Part shown: one piece after another, positions 44,534 to 52,122 of the stretch | How positions within the stretch are numbered: position 1 is the stretch's first letter | Layout of the letters: each line of letters opens with the position of its first letter | Notes under the pieces: generated by a model | The model's input: only the letters and a program-made list of their open reading frames with translations | Told to the model about the DNA's origin: nothing | Database searches by the model: none | Source of the DNA: Hymenobacter sp. H14-R3 | GTDB lineage: Bacteria; Bacteroidota; Bacteroidia; Cytophagales; Hymenobacteraceae | DNA: 64,000 bases | Reading direction: 5' to 3' | Assembly: GCF_030063445.1 (NCBI RefSeq) | Contig: NZ_JASITD010000011.1 | Coordinates: 62,001 to 126,000, forward strand | Position numbers and translations under genes: made by a program

Positions 44534-46615
44534 CTACTTGCCCGTCACCTTAAACTCGGTGCGGCGGTTGAGCTGACGGCCGCCGACGCTGGTGTTGGGG
44601 GCCACGGGGCGGGTGTCGCCGTAGCCGGCGGCGGCCAGGCGGGCGGCCGCGATGCCGTGCTGCGTGAGGTAGCTAACTACGGCCTGGGCGCGGCGCTGGC
44701 TCAGGTCCTGGTTGGCGGCGGGCTTGCCGATGTTGTCGGTGTGGCCGGCCATTTCGAGGCGCAGGGCGGGCTGCTCGGTGAGCAGCTTGAGCAGGCGCTC
44801 CAGCTCGGCGGTGCTCTCGGGGCGCAGGGTGGCTTTGCCGAAGTCGAAGAAGATGTTATTCAGCACGATAACTACGCCCACTTCAAGCTTTTTCAAGGGG
44901 ATATCCTTCACCACTTCGGCGTAGGCGGCCCCGGCCGGCAGGTCGAAGTTTTCGGAGTGAAACAGGTAGCCGTCCTGCCGCACCACAATGCCGTAGTTGA
45001 GGCCCGAGGGCAGGCTCACGAGGTACTTACCCGAGGTGGCGTTGCTGTGAAAAGTGGCAATGGCCTGGCCCGTCTTGTTGTCGATGAGGTCGATGTTGGC
45101 CTCCAGCGGCTGGTGGGTGGCGTCGTCGGTTACGGTGCCTTTGAGGATGGTAACCTGGGCCGTGGCCACCGCCACCGGCGGGGCCAGCAGCGTTTGGGGC
45201 TGGGGCGCGAGGCGCGAGGCCAGCAGCTGGCTTTCCTCGCTGAGCACGGGCGGCTTTTCGGGGCCCAGAAACGTGATGCGGTAAATGTCTTTGCTGCCCA
45301 GGCCGCCCGGCCGCTCGGCGGCGTAGTAGCCGTGCCGCCCCGAGGCCGAGGTCACGAAAAACACGTCGTCGTCGGGCGTATTAATGGGCCAGCCCAGGTT
45401 CTCAGGCTCGCCCCACTTGCCGTCGGCGAAGGTCGATTTGAAAATGTCGTAGCCGCCCATCGAGTTGTGGCCTTCCGACGAAAAGTACAGCGTTTTGCCG
45501 TCTGGCATCAGAAACACCGCCTCCTCGCCGTAGGGCGTATTGATGACCAGGCCCAGGTTTTCGGCCGGCGCGCGCCCGTCGATTTCCACCTTGTAGATGT
45601 CGCGCCCCCCGCGCCCACCCTCGGCCTTGTCGCTCACAAAGTACAGGTAGCGCCCATCGGGCGAGTAGGCCGCCGACGACTCGTGGGCCTTGGAGTTGAT
45701 GCGGCTGCCCAGGCGCTGGGGCTTGCCCCAGGCCGCGCCCTTGAGGTTGGATTCTTCAATGTCGCCGCCGTTGGCATCGGCGTACACGAGCAGGCGCTGG
45801 CCGTCGGGCGCGAGGCCCACGGTAGCGTCGTGGCCGTCGCCGTTTACGGGTGCGCCCAGCGAAGTAGCTGACGACCAGTCTTTACCGAGCCAGGCCGTTT
45901 GGTAGATATCCTCGAAGTAGCTGTCGCCGTCGGGGTCTTTGGGGGCGTTGGGGCGGCTGGGGCGGCGCGAGGTGAAGAGCAGCACCGCCTCATCGGCCGA
46001 CACCACGGGGCCGTAGTCCGAGTACGCGGAGTTGACCGCCGGCCCGGCGTTGTCGATGAACACGCGGGCCGGGTGCTTCTGCAATTCCTGGCCGCTGCGG
46101 CACTCACGCACGCGGCGAGCCAGGTCCTCGGCCGTCACCACCAGCGGGTCGTCGGCCGCTTTGCGGCCCCCAGCGAGCGGGCCGGCCAGCTGGTATTCCT
46201 TGATGGCCTCGCCCCACTTGGCGCTCAGGTGCAGGGCGCGGGCCAGCAGGTAGTGGGTGCGCGGGTCGGCGCCGGGGGCCAGCTTTTGGGCCCGTTGCAG
46301 GTAGCTTAGCGCCTGGGCCTTGGTACCCGAGTGCAGGTAACAGTCTCCTAGTTTGATGTTTAGCTCGGCATTATCGGGGTTGAACTGCTGGGCGGCCAGG
46401 TAGTGCGGCAGGGCCAGCGCGTAGTGGGGCGGGTCGGCGTAGTATTCGGCGTCGCCGGCCTTCAGCTCGCGCAGCGCCTCCCGCAGCCCTTGCTTATCCT
46501 CGCTGAATTTCTCCTTCGAAAACTCCACGCTCTGGGCGTGGGCCGGGCCGGCCAGCAGCCCACCCAGCACCGCCGCTACCGCGGCCACCTTCCGTATCTT
46601 CACCACCTTATTCAC
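44534..46615 (-). CDS. OmpA-family envelope protein with TPR and PD40 propeller
   Basis: A 693-residue outer-membrane-associated protein. A signal peptide (to about residue 28) is followed by TPR-like repeats (HYLAAQQFNPDNAELNIKLG, SYLQRAQKLAPGADPRTHYL). A PD40/WD40-like propeller (about 195-450) has the repeating Y.SPDGRYLYFVSDK, FLMPDGKTLYFSSEGHNSMG pattern. A carboxypeptidase-like beta domain (TVTDDATHQPLEANIDLIDN) comes next. The C-terminal OmpA peptidoglycan-binding domain (about 580-693) has FFDFGKATLR, GHTDNIG and NQDLSQRRAQAV. This architecture includes PorE- and gliding-related proteins; the exact role is unknown. Confidence 0.92.
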   Translation of the reverse strand: MNKVVKIRKVAAVAAVLGGLLAGPAHAQSVEFSKEKFSEDKQGLREALRELKAGDAEYYADPPHYALALPHYLAAQQFNPDNAELNIKLGDCYLHSGTKAQALSYLQRAQKLAPGADPRTHYLLARALHLSAKWGEAIKEYQLAGPLAGGRKAADDPLVVTAEDLARRVRECRSGQELQKHPARVFIDNAGPAVNSAYSDYGPVVSADEAVLLFTSRRPSRPNAPKDPDGDSYFEDIYQTAWLGKDWSSATSLGAPVNGDGHDATVGLAPDGQRLLVYADANGGDIEESNLKGAAWGKPQRLGSRINSKAHESSAAYSPDGRYLYFVSDKAEGGRGGRDIYKVEIDGRAPAENLGLVINTPYGEEAVFLMPDGKTLYFSSEGHNSMGGYDIFKSTFADGKWGEPENLGWPINTPDDDVFFVTSASGRHGYYAAERPGGLGSKDIYRITFLGPEKPPVLSEESQLLASRLAPQPQTLLAPPVAVATAQVTILKGTVTDDATHQPLEANIDLIDNKTGQAIATFHSNATSGKYLVSLPSGLNYGIVVRQDGYLFHSENFDLPAGAAYAEVVKDIPLKKLEVGVVIVLNNIFFDFGKATLRPESTAELERLLKLLTEQPALRLEMAGHTDNIGKPAANQDLSQRRAQAVVSYLTQHGIAAARLAAAGYGDTRPVAPNTSVGGRQLNRRTEFKVTGK

Positions 46616-46634
46616 CTAATTTATTGTCTGATAC

Positions 46635-47738
46635 TTACTTAACGGCTGGCACTTCGGCCGCTTCGCCCGCGCAGCCCGCGGCGGCGGCGTAGCCGTTGCC
46701 CTCGGGCCGGCCCAGGGCAGCGGCGTGGCGCCAGTCCTGGCAGGCCTCGTCGGCCTGGCGCAGCATCTCGCGGGCGTGGCCGCGGTTGAGGTAGGCCTCG
46801 GCGTACTGCGGGTTGAGGCGCAGGGCCTCGGTGGCGTCGGCCACGGCCTTGGCATACTGTTCCTGCTTGAGCTCGGCGGCGGCGCGGTTATTCCAGGCGT
46901 AGGCGTACTTAGGGTCGAGGGCCAGGGCGCGGTCGCAGTCGGCCACGGCCCCGGCGTAGTCCTTGTTCTCGAAGCGCGCGTTGCCGCGGTTGGTGAAGGC
47001 CAGCGGGTTATCGGTTTTTTGAGTGAGGTAGGCGTCGTAGTCGCGCAGGGCCTCGGGCAGCTGGCCGGTGCGGCGCTCGGCGGCGGCCCGGTTGAGCAGC
47101 GCCGGCAGCAGCGTGGGCTGCAAGGCCAGGGCCTGGGTATAGTCGGGCACGGCGGCGGCGTAGTGGCCCAGGCGCAGGTTGGTGCTGGCGCGGTCGTGGT
47201 AGGCGTAGGCCTGGGTGGGGTCGGCCTTCACCGCGCCGTCGAAGTCGGTGAGGGCAGCCTCGTACGCGCCTTTTTCGAAGCGCAGCACGCCCCGGTTGTA
47301 CCAGGCCGGCGCGTAGGCGGGGTTGGCCTTCAGCGCCTCGCCGTAGTCGGCCTCCGCTTCGGGGGCGCGGCCGGCGGCTTCGCGCACCTGGCCCCGCCCA
47401 AAGTAGTGGGCGTAGCTGGTGGGCTCCAGCTTCAGGGCCTGGTCGTAGTCGGCCTCGGCGGCGGGGTAGTCCTGAAGGGCCAGCCGGGTAGCACCCCGGT
47501 TGGCGTAGGCGGGCGCAAAGTCCGGCTTGGCCGCCAGGGCCTGCCCGAAGCTGGCCAGCGCGGCCGGGTAGTTCTGGGCCTGGTAGCTGGCCAGGCCGGC
47601 ATTGTAGGCTTTTTCGGCCAGCTGGGGGCCGGGCAGGGTACTGGCCCGCACGGTATCGACCTGGGCCCGGGCCGGGGCGGCGGCCAGCAGCCCGGCGGCA
47701 GCTAGCCAGCCGGTGAGCAACGTAGTAGTTCGCGGCAT
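46635..47738 (-). CDS. Secreted TPR-repeat protein
   Basis: A 367-residue protein, signal peptide MPRTTTLLTGWLAAAGLLAA with cleavage near ARAQ. About nine to ten consecutive TPR units of 34 residues follow, with the regular DYDQALKLEP, DFDGAVKADP, DYTQALALQP, DCDRALALDP spacing. The start at 47738 is chosen because it opens the signal peptide; the frame is open further upstream without a signal. It lies 19 nt upstream of the OmpA-like gene in the same direction, so they are probably co-transcribed and may form an envelope complex. Confidence 0.87.
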   Translation of the reverse strand: MPRTTTLLTGWLAAAGLLAAAPARAQVDTVRASTLPGPQLAEKAYNAGLASYQAQNYPAALASFGQALAAKPDFAPAYANRGATRLALQDYPAAEADYDQALKLEPTSYAHYFGRGQVREAAGRAPEAEADYGEALKANPAYAPAWYNRGVLRFEKGAYEAALTDFDGAVKADPTQAYAYHDRASTNLRLGHYAAAVPDYTQALALQPTLLPALLNRAAAERRTGQLPEALRDYDAYLTQKTDNPLAFTNRGNARFENKDYAGAVADCDRALALDPKYAYAWNNRAAAELKQEQYAKAVADATEALRLNPQYAEAYLNRGHAREMLRQADEACQDWRHAAALGRPEGNGYAAAAGCAGEAAEVPAVK

Positions 47739-48093
47739 AGAAATATGCTGTCCCCAAAGGGTAGCCCCGCGAAGGTAACGGCTCGGTTTGCGCGCATCAA
47801 GGGTCTGGTGAGGGGTTCTGCTTAGACTGCAAATTTTTCGGCCTACCCTCCTACCAGCGACGTAAATACTGCTTATGAGCGGCGGCAACCTGACGCCGTT
47901 GGGCGGGCTGCCGGGGTTGAGTCAGCTGTTCGCTCGCCGCTAGAAGGCAAGTGACGCGAACGACGAGCGGACAGCTGGCTCAACCCCGGCAGCCCGCCCA
48001 GTACCTATTCGAGCAGCATCTAAGTACTTATGCAAAAGGCATTTGTCATTGCGTGCGCAACTCAATATAAGGCCTTAACTTACTACTAACCAA
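47739..48093. other. Intergenic region with long inverted repeat
   Basis: No gene is seen in these 355 bases. The main feature is the 47901-47999 inverted repeat; the flanks are AT-richer, with no clear -7 box. Confidence 0.5.
47901..47999. repeat. 99-bp imperfect inverted repeat
   Basis: GGGCGGGCTGCCGGGGTTGA, then CAGCTG and CGCTCG, is mirrored by CGAGCG, CAGCTG and TCAACCCCGGCAGCCCGCCC; the arms (about 36 nt) differ at two positions. The loop of about 27 nt is unrelated. It is either a dispersed palindromic element or a very stable RNA hairpin. Confidence 0.8.
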
Positions 48094-49131
48094 TTACTTA
48101 CCCAACTCCAGCACCCGGAAAGTGCCGGGCACGATGCTGGGCCGGGGCTTGGGGTTGGCGGCGGTGGCGGGCGGCGTGGGGCCCAGGTCGGCGGTGCAGG
48201 TGTAGAGGTGGTGGGTGGTGGGGTCTTCGGCCACGGTGCGGGCCCCTTGGGCGGTGGGTACGGTGGCGATGACGGTGTACTTTTCGGGGGTGTCCTGGTG
48301 GATGACAGTGAGCGTGCCGTCGCCGCCGTTGGTGGTCACCACGTTGCCGGTGGTGGGGTCGAAGGCCACGCCGTCCACGCCCTTGCCGATGGGCAGCACG
48401 GCCACCTGCCGGCCGGTTTTGCTGTCCGTCACGACCAGCTTCTCGTTGGCGCAGCCGCTGAAAAGGCGGTTGTTTTTGGCGTCGAAGGCCAGGCCGGTGG
48501 GCTCGGCCCCGGGGGCCAGCGCGTGGCGGCGCAGCACGGCCAACGTCTTGGCATCGAACTCGATGACTTCGCTTTTATCTTCGAGGTTGACGAAGATATG
48601 GCCCTTGCCGTCGGTGGCGGGCACCTCCACGTCGCCGCCCAGCGCGGCCGTGCCCACGGGCTTGCCGGTGGTGGCGTCGAGCACGGTGCTCTGGCCCCCG
48701 TCGTTGCTGAAAGCGAATACGCGCTTGGAAAAAGCGTCGTAGAACATGGCATCGGGCTTGGGGCCGGTGGGAATGGTGCCGAGGTTTTTCAGCGTTTTCA
48801 GGTCAAATTCCACGCAGTTGTTGTTGCGGCCGCAACTCACGTAGCCGCGGTTGGTGCCGGGCACAATGGCGATGCCGTGCGCGCCGGGCGTGTTAAGTAC
48901 GGCCCCAACCAAGCGCTTGGTTTTGAGGTCAATAACTTCGGTCTGAGTGCCGTGGGCCACGTAGAGGCGCTCGCCGGCGGGGTCCACTACCAGGAAGTCC
49001 CAGCCGCCCTCGCCGCCAATGGGGATGGTGCGGAGCACGCGGTAGGGTGCGGCGGCCGTTTGGGCCTGGGCTACGGCGGCCGGGCCGAGCAAAGCAAGCG
49101 CCAGCGGCGCGGCCAAAAGCAGGTTTTTCAT
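48094..49131 (-). CDS. YncE-family secreted beta-propeller protein
   Basis: A 345-residue protein with signal peptide (MKNLLLAAPLALALLGPAA, cleavage near AQAQ). Repeats of about 43 residues with the YVTN pattern follow (GERLYVAHGTQTEVIDLKT, NRGYVSCGRNNNCVEFDLKT, NRLFSGCANEKLVVTDSKTG, GNVVTTNGGDGTLTVIHQ), forming a seven-bladed propeller. Such proteins are periplasmic and thought to mediate binding; ligand unknown. The start at 49131 begins the signal peptide. The DUF347 gene ends 28 nt upstream, so they may share a transcript. Confidence 0.88.
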   Translation of the reverse strand: MKNLLLAAPLALALLGPAAVAQAQTAAAPYRVLRTIPIGGEGGWDFLVVDPAGERLYVAHGTQTEVIDLKTKRLVGAVLNTPGAHGIAIVPGTNRGYVSCGRNNNCVEFDLKTLKNLGTIPTGPKPDAMFYDAFSKRVFAFSNDGGQSTVLDATTGKPVGTAALGGDVEVPATDGKGHIFVNLEDKSEVIEFDAKTLAVLRRHALAPGAEPTGLAFDAKNNRLFSGCANEKLVVTDSKTGRQVAVLPIGKGVDGVAFDPTTGNVVTTNGGDGTLTVIHQDTPEKYTVIATVPTAQGARTVAEDPTTHHLYTCTADLGPTPPATAANPKPRPSIVPGTFRVLELGK

Positions 49132-49159
49132 AGCTGAATAAGTAGGAAAGCAAAGGGTA

Positions 49160-49915
49160 TCAGGCGGGCTCTTTAGCCGAAACCGGCTCGGCGGGCTGGG
49201 GTCGCAGCGTGGCATAAATGACCAGGCCCACCAGCAGGCCGAGCAAGATGAGCGACGAGCCCTGGGTGCCGAAGCCCAGCCCGTTTTTGGCCACGGGCTT
49301 GGTGAGCAGGTCGCCAAACGTGGCCCCGAAGGGCCGGGTGAGCACGAAGGCCACCCAGAACAGCAGCACCGACGAGAGGCGCGTGAAGTAGTGCGCCAGC
49401 ACCACCAGCGCCAGCAGGCTGCCAATGAGCAGCGCCCCACCCCCGAAACCCAGGCCCGAGTCATCGGCCAGAAAGTCGCCCAGGGCCGTGCCCAGGGTGT
49501 TGGAAAACAGGATGGCCGCCCAGTAAAACAGCTCGCCCCGGCGGGTAGTGATATCGCTGACCGCCAGCGACTTTTCGGTGAGCCGCCAGGCGCCCAGCAC
49601 CACTAGCAGAATAGTGACCAGGATGGCCGAGCCAGTAGCGTAGCCCAGGCCCAGGGTGCGGTCCATGTAGTCGGACATGGTGGTGCCGGCCGTGCTGGTG
49701 GCCAGTATCACGGCCCAGTACAGCCACGGCACGTAGCGCTTAGCCGCCAGCTGCCCGGCCAGCGTCACCAGAAAAAACCCAATGAACAGCAGCGAGCTCA
49801 CGGCGTAGCCCACGTTCAGGGTCTGAGCCAGCAGGTCGCCGCCGGTTTCGCCCAGCGTGGTAGCGCAGATTTTCATTATCCAGAACAGCAGCGTAACCTC
49901 GGGTATCTTCTTCAT
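49160..49915 (-). CDS. DUF347 (COG4705-like) four-repeat membrane protein
   Basis: A 251-residue polytopic protein made of four repeats, each a TM pair with a Gly/Asp signature: CATTLGETGGDLLAQTLNVG, TSTAGTTMSDYMDRTLGLGY, FSNTLGTALGDFLADDSGLG and TRPFGATFGDLLTKPVAKNG. That fourfold repeat is DUF347; the conserved intramembrane Asp/Glu suggest ion or metal transport (inference). Charged loops and a Pro-rich C-terminus complete it. The ATG at 49915 directly precedes the first repeat; the longer open frame is GC-rich spacer. Confidence 0.85.
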   Translation of the reverse strand: MKKIPEVTLLFWIMKICATTLGETGGDLLAQTLNVGYAVSSLLFIGFFLVTLAGQLAAKRYVPWLYWAVILATSTAGTTMSDYMDRTLGLGYATGSAILVTILLVVLGAWRLTEKSLAVSDITTRRGELFYWAAILFSNTLGTALGDFLADDSGLGFGGGALLIGSLLALVVLAHYFTRLSSVLLFWVAFVLTRPFGATFGDLLTKPVAKNGLGFGTQGSSLILLGLLVGLVIYATLRPQPAEPVSAKEPA

Positions 49916-50233
49916 GAACAGGTTATTAAACGAGCAAACGCCGATTACTGCGAGGCGCGGGTGCCAGCATGGTGCCGCCGTAGCAGCGCACCGCGACTGG
50001 CCCGGCAGCGGCGGCCCCAGCGATTGCGGTGCGCCAGCGCAGAGGCCACCCGAAATAAGGCGAACACCGGCAAACCTAGCGGTCGATTCTGGTGAAAATC
50101 TGGACATTGCCAAAAAACGCTACTCCCTGGCTCCTGGGGTGATTGCCTGATTTTTGAGTTGGCACGACGCCTCCAGATTAGCACCAGAATCGGCCGCTAG
50201 GTTTGCCTAAAAATCACCTTTTCCCGCCTCCTC
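49916..50233. promoter_or_regulatory. Divergent regulatory region with 26-bp inverted repeat
   Basis: No gene. GGCAAACCTAGCGGTCGATT CTGGTG (50069-50094) faces its reverse complement at 50182-50207 (one mismatch) across 87 nt. The second copy ends 26 nt before the PepSY gene. A related site (CACCAGAAT, 12 nt, GGCGGCTAGCTTGCC) lies at 51829-51864 before the small gene and efflux operon, so this may be a shared operator for the whole cluster. Confidence 0.5.
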
Positions 50234-50668
50234 ATGAAAAACCTGCTCTTAGCGGCCACCGCGGCACTGCTGCTCGCCCATGCCGCCCACGCCCAGAAAA
50301 TAGCCGCCACCCAGGTGCCCGCCGCCGCCCAGGCCACTTTCAAGGCCCGGTTTCCGGCGGTAAAAACCATTGCCTGGGAGAAAGAAGGGGCCGCCTACGA
50401 AGCGGCCTTCCGGCTGAACGGCAAAACGATGTCGGCCGTGATTACGGCCGCCGGGGCTTGGCAGGAAACCGAAACGGCCATGCGCCTGGGCGAGCTGCCG
50501 GCCGCCGTGCGCGCCACCCTGGCCCGCGACTACCGGGCCTATACCGTGACCGAGGCCGCCACCATCGTGAAGGCCGACGGCCGCACCGTGTACGAGGCCG
50601 AAGTAGCCAAGGGCGGCCAGAAGCAGGACGTGCTGTTTACGGCCGCGGGCAAAGTACTGGCCGACTAA
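50234..50668 (+). CDS. Periplasmic PepSY-like domain protein
   Basis: A 144-residue secreted protein; the signal peptide MKNLLLAATAALLLAHAAHA ends near residue 20. Two similar halves follow, each with a P.AV..TF...F pattern then E.EG..YEA.F (QVPAAAQATFKARFPAVKTI, then LPAAVRATLARDYRAYTV and VYEAEVAKGGQKQDVLFTAA). This is the BLIP-like PepSY arrangement, thought to bind or inhibit periplasmic partners. It starts 26 nt after a putative operator and 29 nt before the TauE gene. Confidence 0.82.
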   Translation: MKNLLLAATAALLLAHAAHAQKIAATQVPAAAQATFKARFPAVKTIAWEKEGAAYEAAFRLNGKTMSAVITAAGAWQETETAMRLGELPAAVRATLARDYRAYTVTEAATIVKADGRTVYEAEVAKGGQKQDVLFTAAGKVLAD

Positions 50669-50697
50669 CCAGCTGGCTGCCTGACTATTTGCGAAGC

Positions 50698-51816
50698 ATG
50701 GGGTTACTAGTTGTTTTCATGGCGGCGCTGCTGGCCTTTGGCATTAGCACGGTGAGCGGCGGCGGGGCGGGCCTGCTGCTGCTACCCGTGCTGGCGCGGG
50801 TGCTACCCGCCTCCAGCGTGCCGGCGGCCCTCACCGTGGGCACGGCCACGAGCACGGTGTCGAAGCTGGCCTTGTTCCGGCGCAACATTGCCTGGGCCGT
50901 AACGCGGCGCTTTGTGCCGGGGGCGGTGCCGGGGGCGGTGCCGGGGGCGGTGCCGGGGGCGGTGCCGGGGGCGGTGCCGGGGGCGGTGCCGGGCGTGCTG
51001 CTGGGGGCCTACCTGCTCAAGTACCTCAACCCGCTGTACCTGGAGGTGTTCATCGGGCTGTTTCTGCTCTCCAACCTGCCGGCGGCGCTGCGGCGCGGCC
51101 ACCCCGCCGAGGAGGCCGCCGCGCCCGAGCGGGCCGGCTGGCTGAAGCTGGGCGTTATCGGCTTTTTGGCGGGCTTCCTCTCGGGGCTGACGGGGGCGGT
51201 GGGACTGCTGTTCAACAAGTTCTACTTTCGCTACGGGCTGAGCCGCGACGAGGTAATTGCCACCCGCGCGGCCAATGAGGTGCTGCTGCACGCCATTAAG
51301 CTGGGGCTGTACTTGTACCTGGGGCTGCTGACGGGGCCGGCCTGGCGGGCGGGGGCCGTGGTGGCGGTGGCGGCCGTGCTGGCCACCGCCGGGGCCAAGC
51401 GGGTAGTCAAGTACCTGTCGGAGAGCCTGTTTCAGCGCATTGGCTACGCGGCCATGGTGCTGAGCGGGGTATTTATGCTGGCGGCGGCCGGGCAGGAGCT
51501 GCGCACCACCGAAAACCTGCGGGCCACTACCCGCCTCTTCGGCAATGACCTGGAAATTACGGGCTGGTGGCGCAGTACCAGCCTTACGCTGGAGCTGGAA
51601 ATTGACGACAGCCCCGCCATCGAGCAGCCGGTGGCCTTCGCCGCGCTGCCGCCCGGGGTGCGGGCCGAGGTGCGGCGCGTGCAGCGGGGCCGGCCGCTGG
51701 TGAAGCTGGAGGAGGTCTGGGCGGTGGGCGGCCACTACTACGAAGCCTATTTCAGCCAGGGCGGCCGGGTAGAATCGGTGGATATCAAAGAGGCAGGGCC
51801 GCCGCCGGGTGGCTAG
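50698..51816 (+). CDS. TauE/SafE-family sulfite exporter-like protein with C-terminal PepSY-like extension
   Basis: A 372-residue inner-membrane protein. Residues 1-260 are the TauE/SafE permease with about eight TM segments: GISTVSGGGAGLLLLPVLAR, AALTVGTATSTVSKLALFRR, GFLAGFLSGLTGAVGLLFNK. The family normally has one PGA..PGA loop after the second helices; here it is expanded to six VPGA repeats (50914-50997). From about 280 onward a soluble part resembles the PepSY-like repeat of the upstream gene (LPPGVRAEVRRVQRGRPLVK, then EEVWAVGGHYYEAYFSQGG). The frame continues upstream through the PepSY gene in another frame; the ATG at 50698 is the natural start. Confidence 0.85.
   Translation: MGLLVVFMAALLAFGISTVSGGGAGLLLLPVLARVLPASSVPAALTVGTATSTVSKLALFRRNIAWAVTRRFVPGAVPGAVPGAVPGAVPGAVPGAVPGVLLGAYLLKYLNPLYLEVFIGLFLLSNLPAALRRGHPAEEAAAPERAGWLKLGVIGFLAGFLSGLTGAVGLLFNKFYFRYGLSRDEVIATRAANEVLLHAIKLGLYLYLGLLTGPAWRAGAVVAVAAVLATAGAKRVVKYLSESLFQRIGYAAMVLSGVFMLAAAGQELRTTENLRATTRLFGNDLEITGWWRSTSLTLELEIDDSPAIEQPVAFAALPPGVRAEVRRVQRGRPLVKLEEVWAVGGHYYEAYFSQGGRVESVDIKEAGPPPGG
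50914..50997 (+). repeat. In-frame 12-bp minisatellite (GTGCCGGGGGCG x 6 plus a partial unit)
   Basis: Six identical GTGCCGGGGGCG units followed by GTGCCGGGCGTG encode repeated Val-Pro-Gly-Ala inside the TauE-like transporter. Copy-number change would add or remove four residues without a frameshift. Confidence 0.95.
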
Positions 51817-51828
51817 CCGCCACGCTCG

Positions 51829-51864
51829 CACCAGAATATGCACAGAATTGGCGGCTAGCTTGCC
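51829..51864. promoter_or_regulatory. CACCAGAAT / GGCGGCTAG motif upstream of the efflux cluster
   Basis: CACCAGAAT followed after 12 nt by GGCGGCTAGCTTGCC resembles the inverted-repeat arm at 50182-50207. GCTAGCCGCC at 51812-51821 mirrors the GGCGGCTAGC half. It is a candidate binding site shared with the PepSY promoter. Confidence 0.4.
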
Positions 51865-51897
51865 GCCCCGCCGCCCGGCGCACGCCGGACTCTCTGC

Positions 51898-52104
51898 ATG
51901 AAAACAGACCCCTTCTACGCCACCCCGCTACCCGGCGAGACACCCAGCCCGGCGCAGCGCCTACCCTACCACGACCCGCCCGCTTGCCCCGAAGGGCAGC
52001 GCGTGCGGCAGCGTGGCCACTGGCGGCCCTGCGAGCCCGCCCGCGTGGCCAACACGCGGGTGTGGTGCCCGGCCTGCCGGGCGTTCGGTGCGCTTTCTGC
52101 TTAG
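51898..52104 (+). CDS. Small Cys-containing hypothetical protein
   Basis: A 68-residue frame starting MKTDPFYATPLPGETPSPAQ, with a C-terminal half that has CPEG, RPC and CPAC cysteines that could bind metal. It ends 18 nt before the TolC gene, in the same direction, and has its own ATG after a possible operator. No family is recognised, and a random GC-rich frame is possible. Confidence 0.45.
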   Translation: MKTDPFYATPLPGETPSPAQRLPYHDPPACPEGQRVRQRGHWRPCEPARVANTRVWCPACRAFGALSA

Positions 52105-52122
52105 CCCCTCCTCTTTCAACGT

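Noticed and set aside
44486..45871. 461-codon open frame on the plus strand opposite the OmpA gene
   Set aside because: Runs antisense through conserved OmpA and PD40 motifs and has no recognisable similarity.
50914..50997. Tandem repeat considered as a CRISPR array
   Set aside because: Units are contiguous 12-mers with no spacers and are in frame within a transporter gene.
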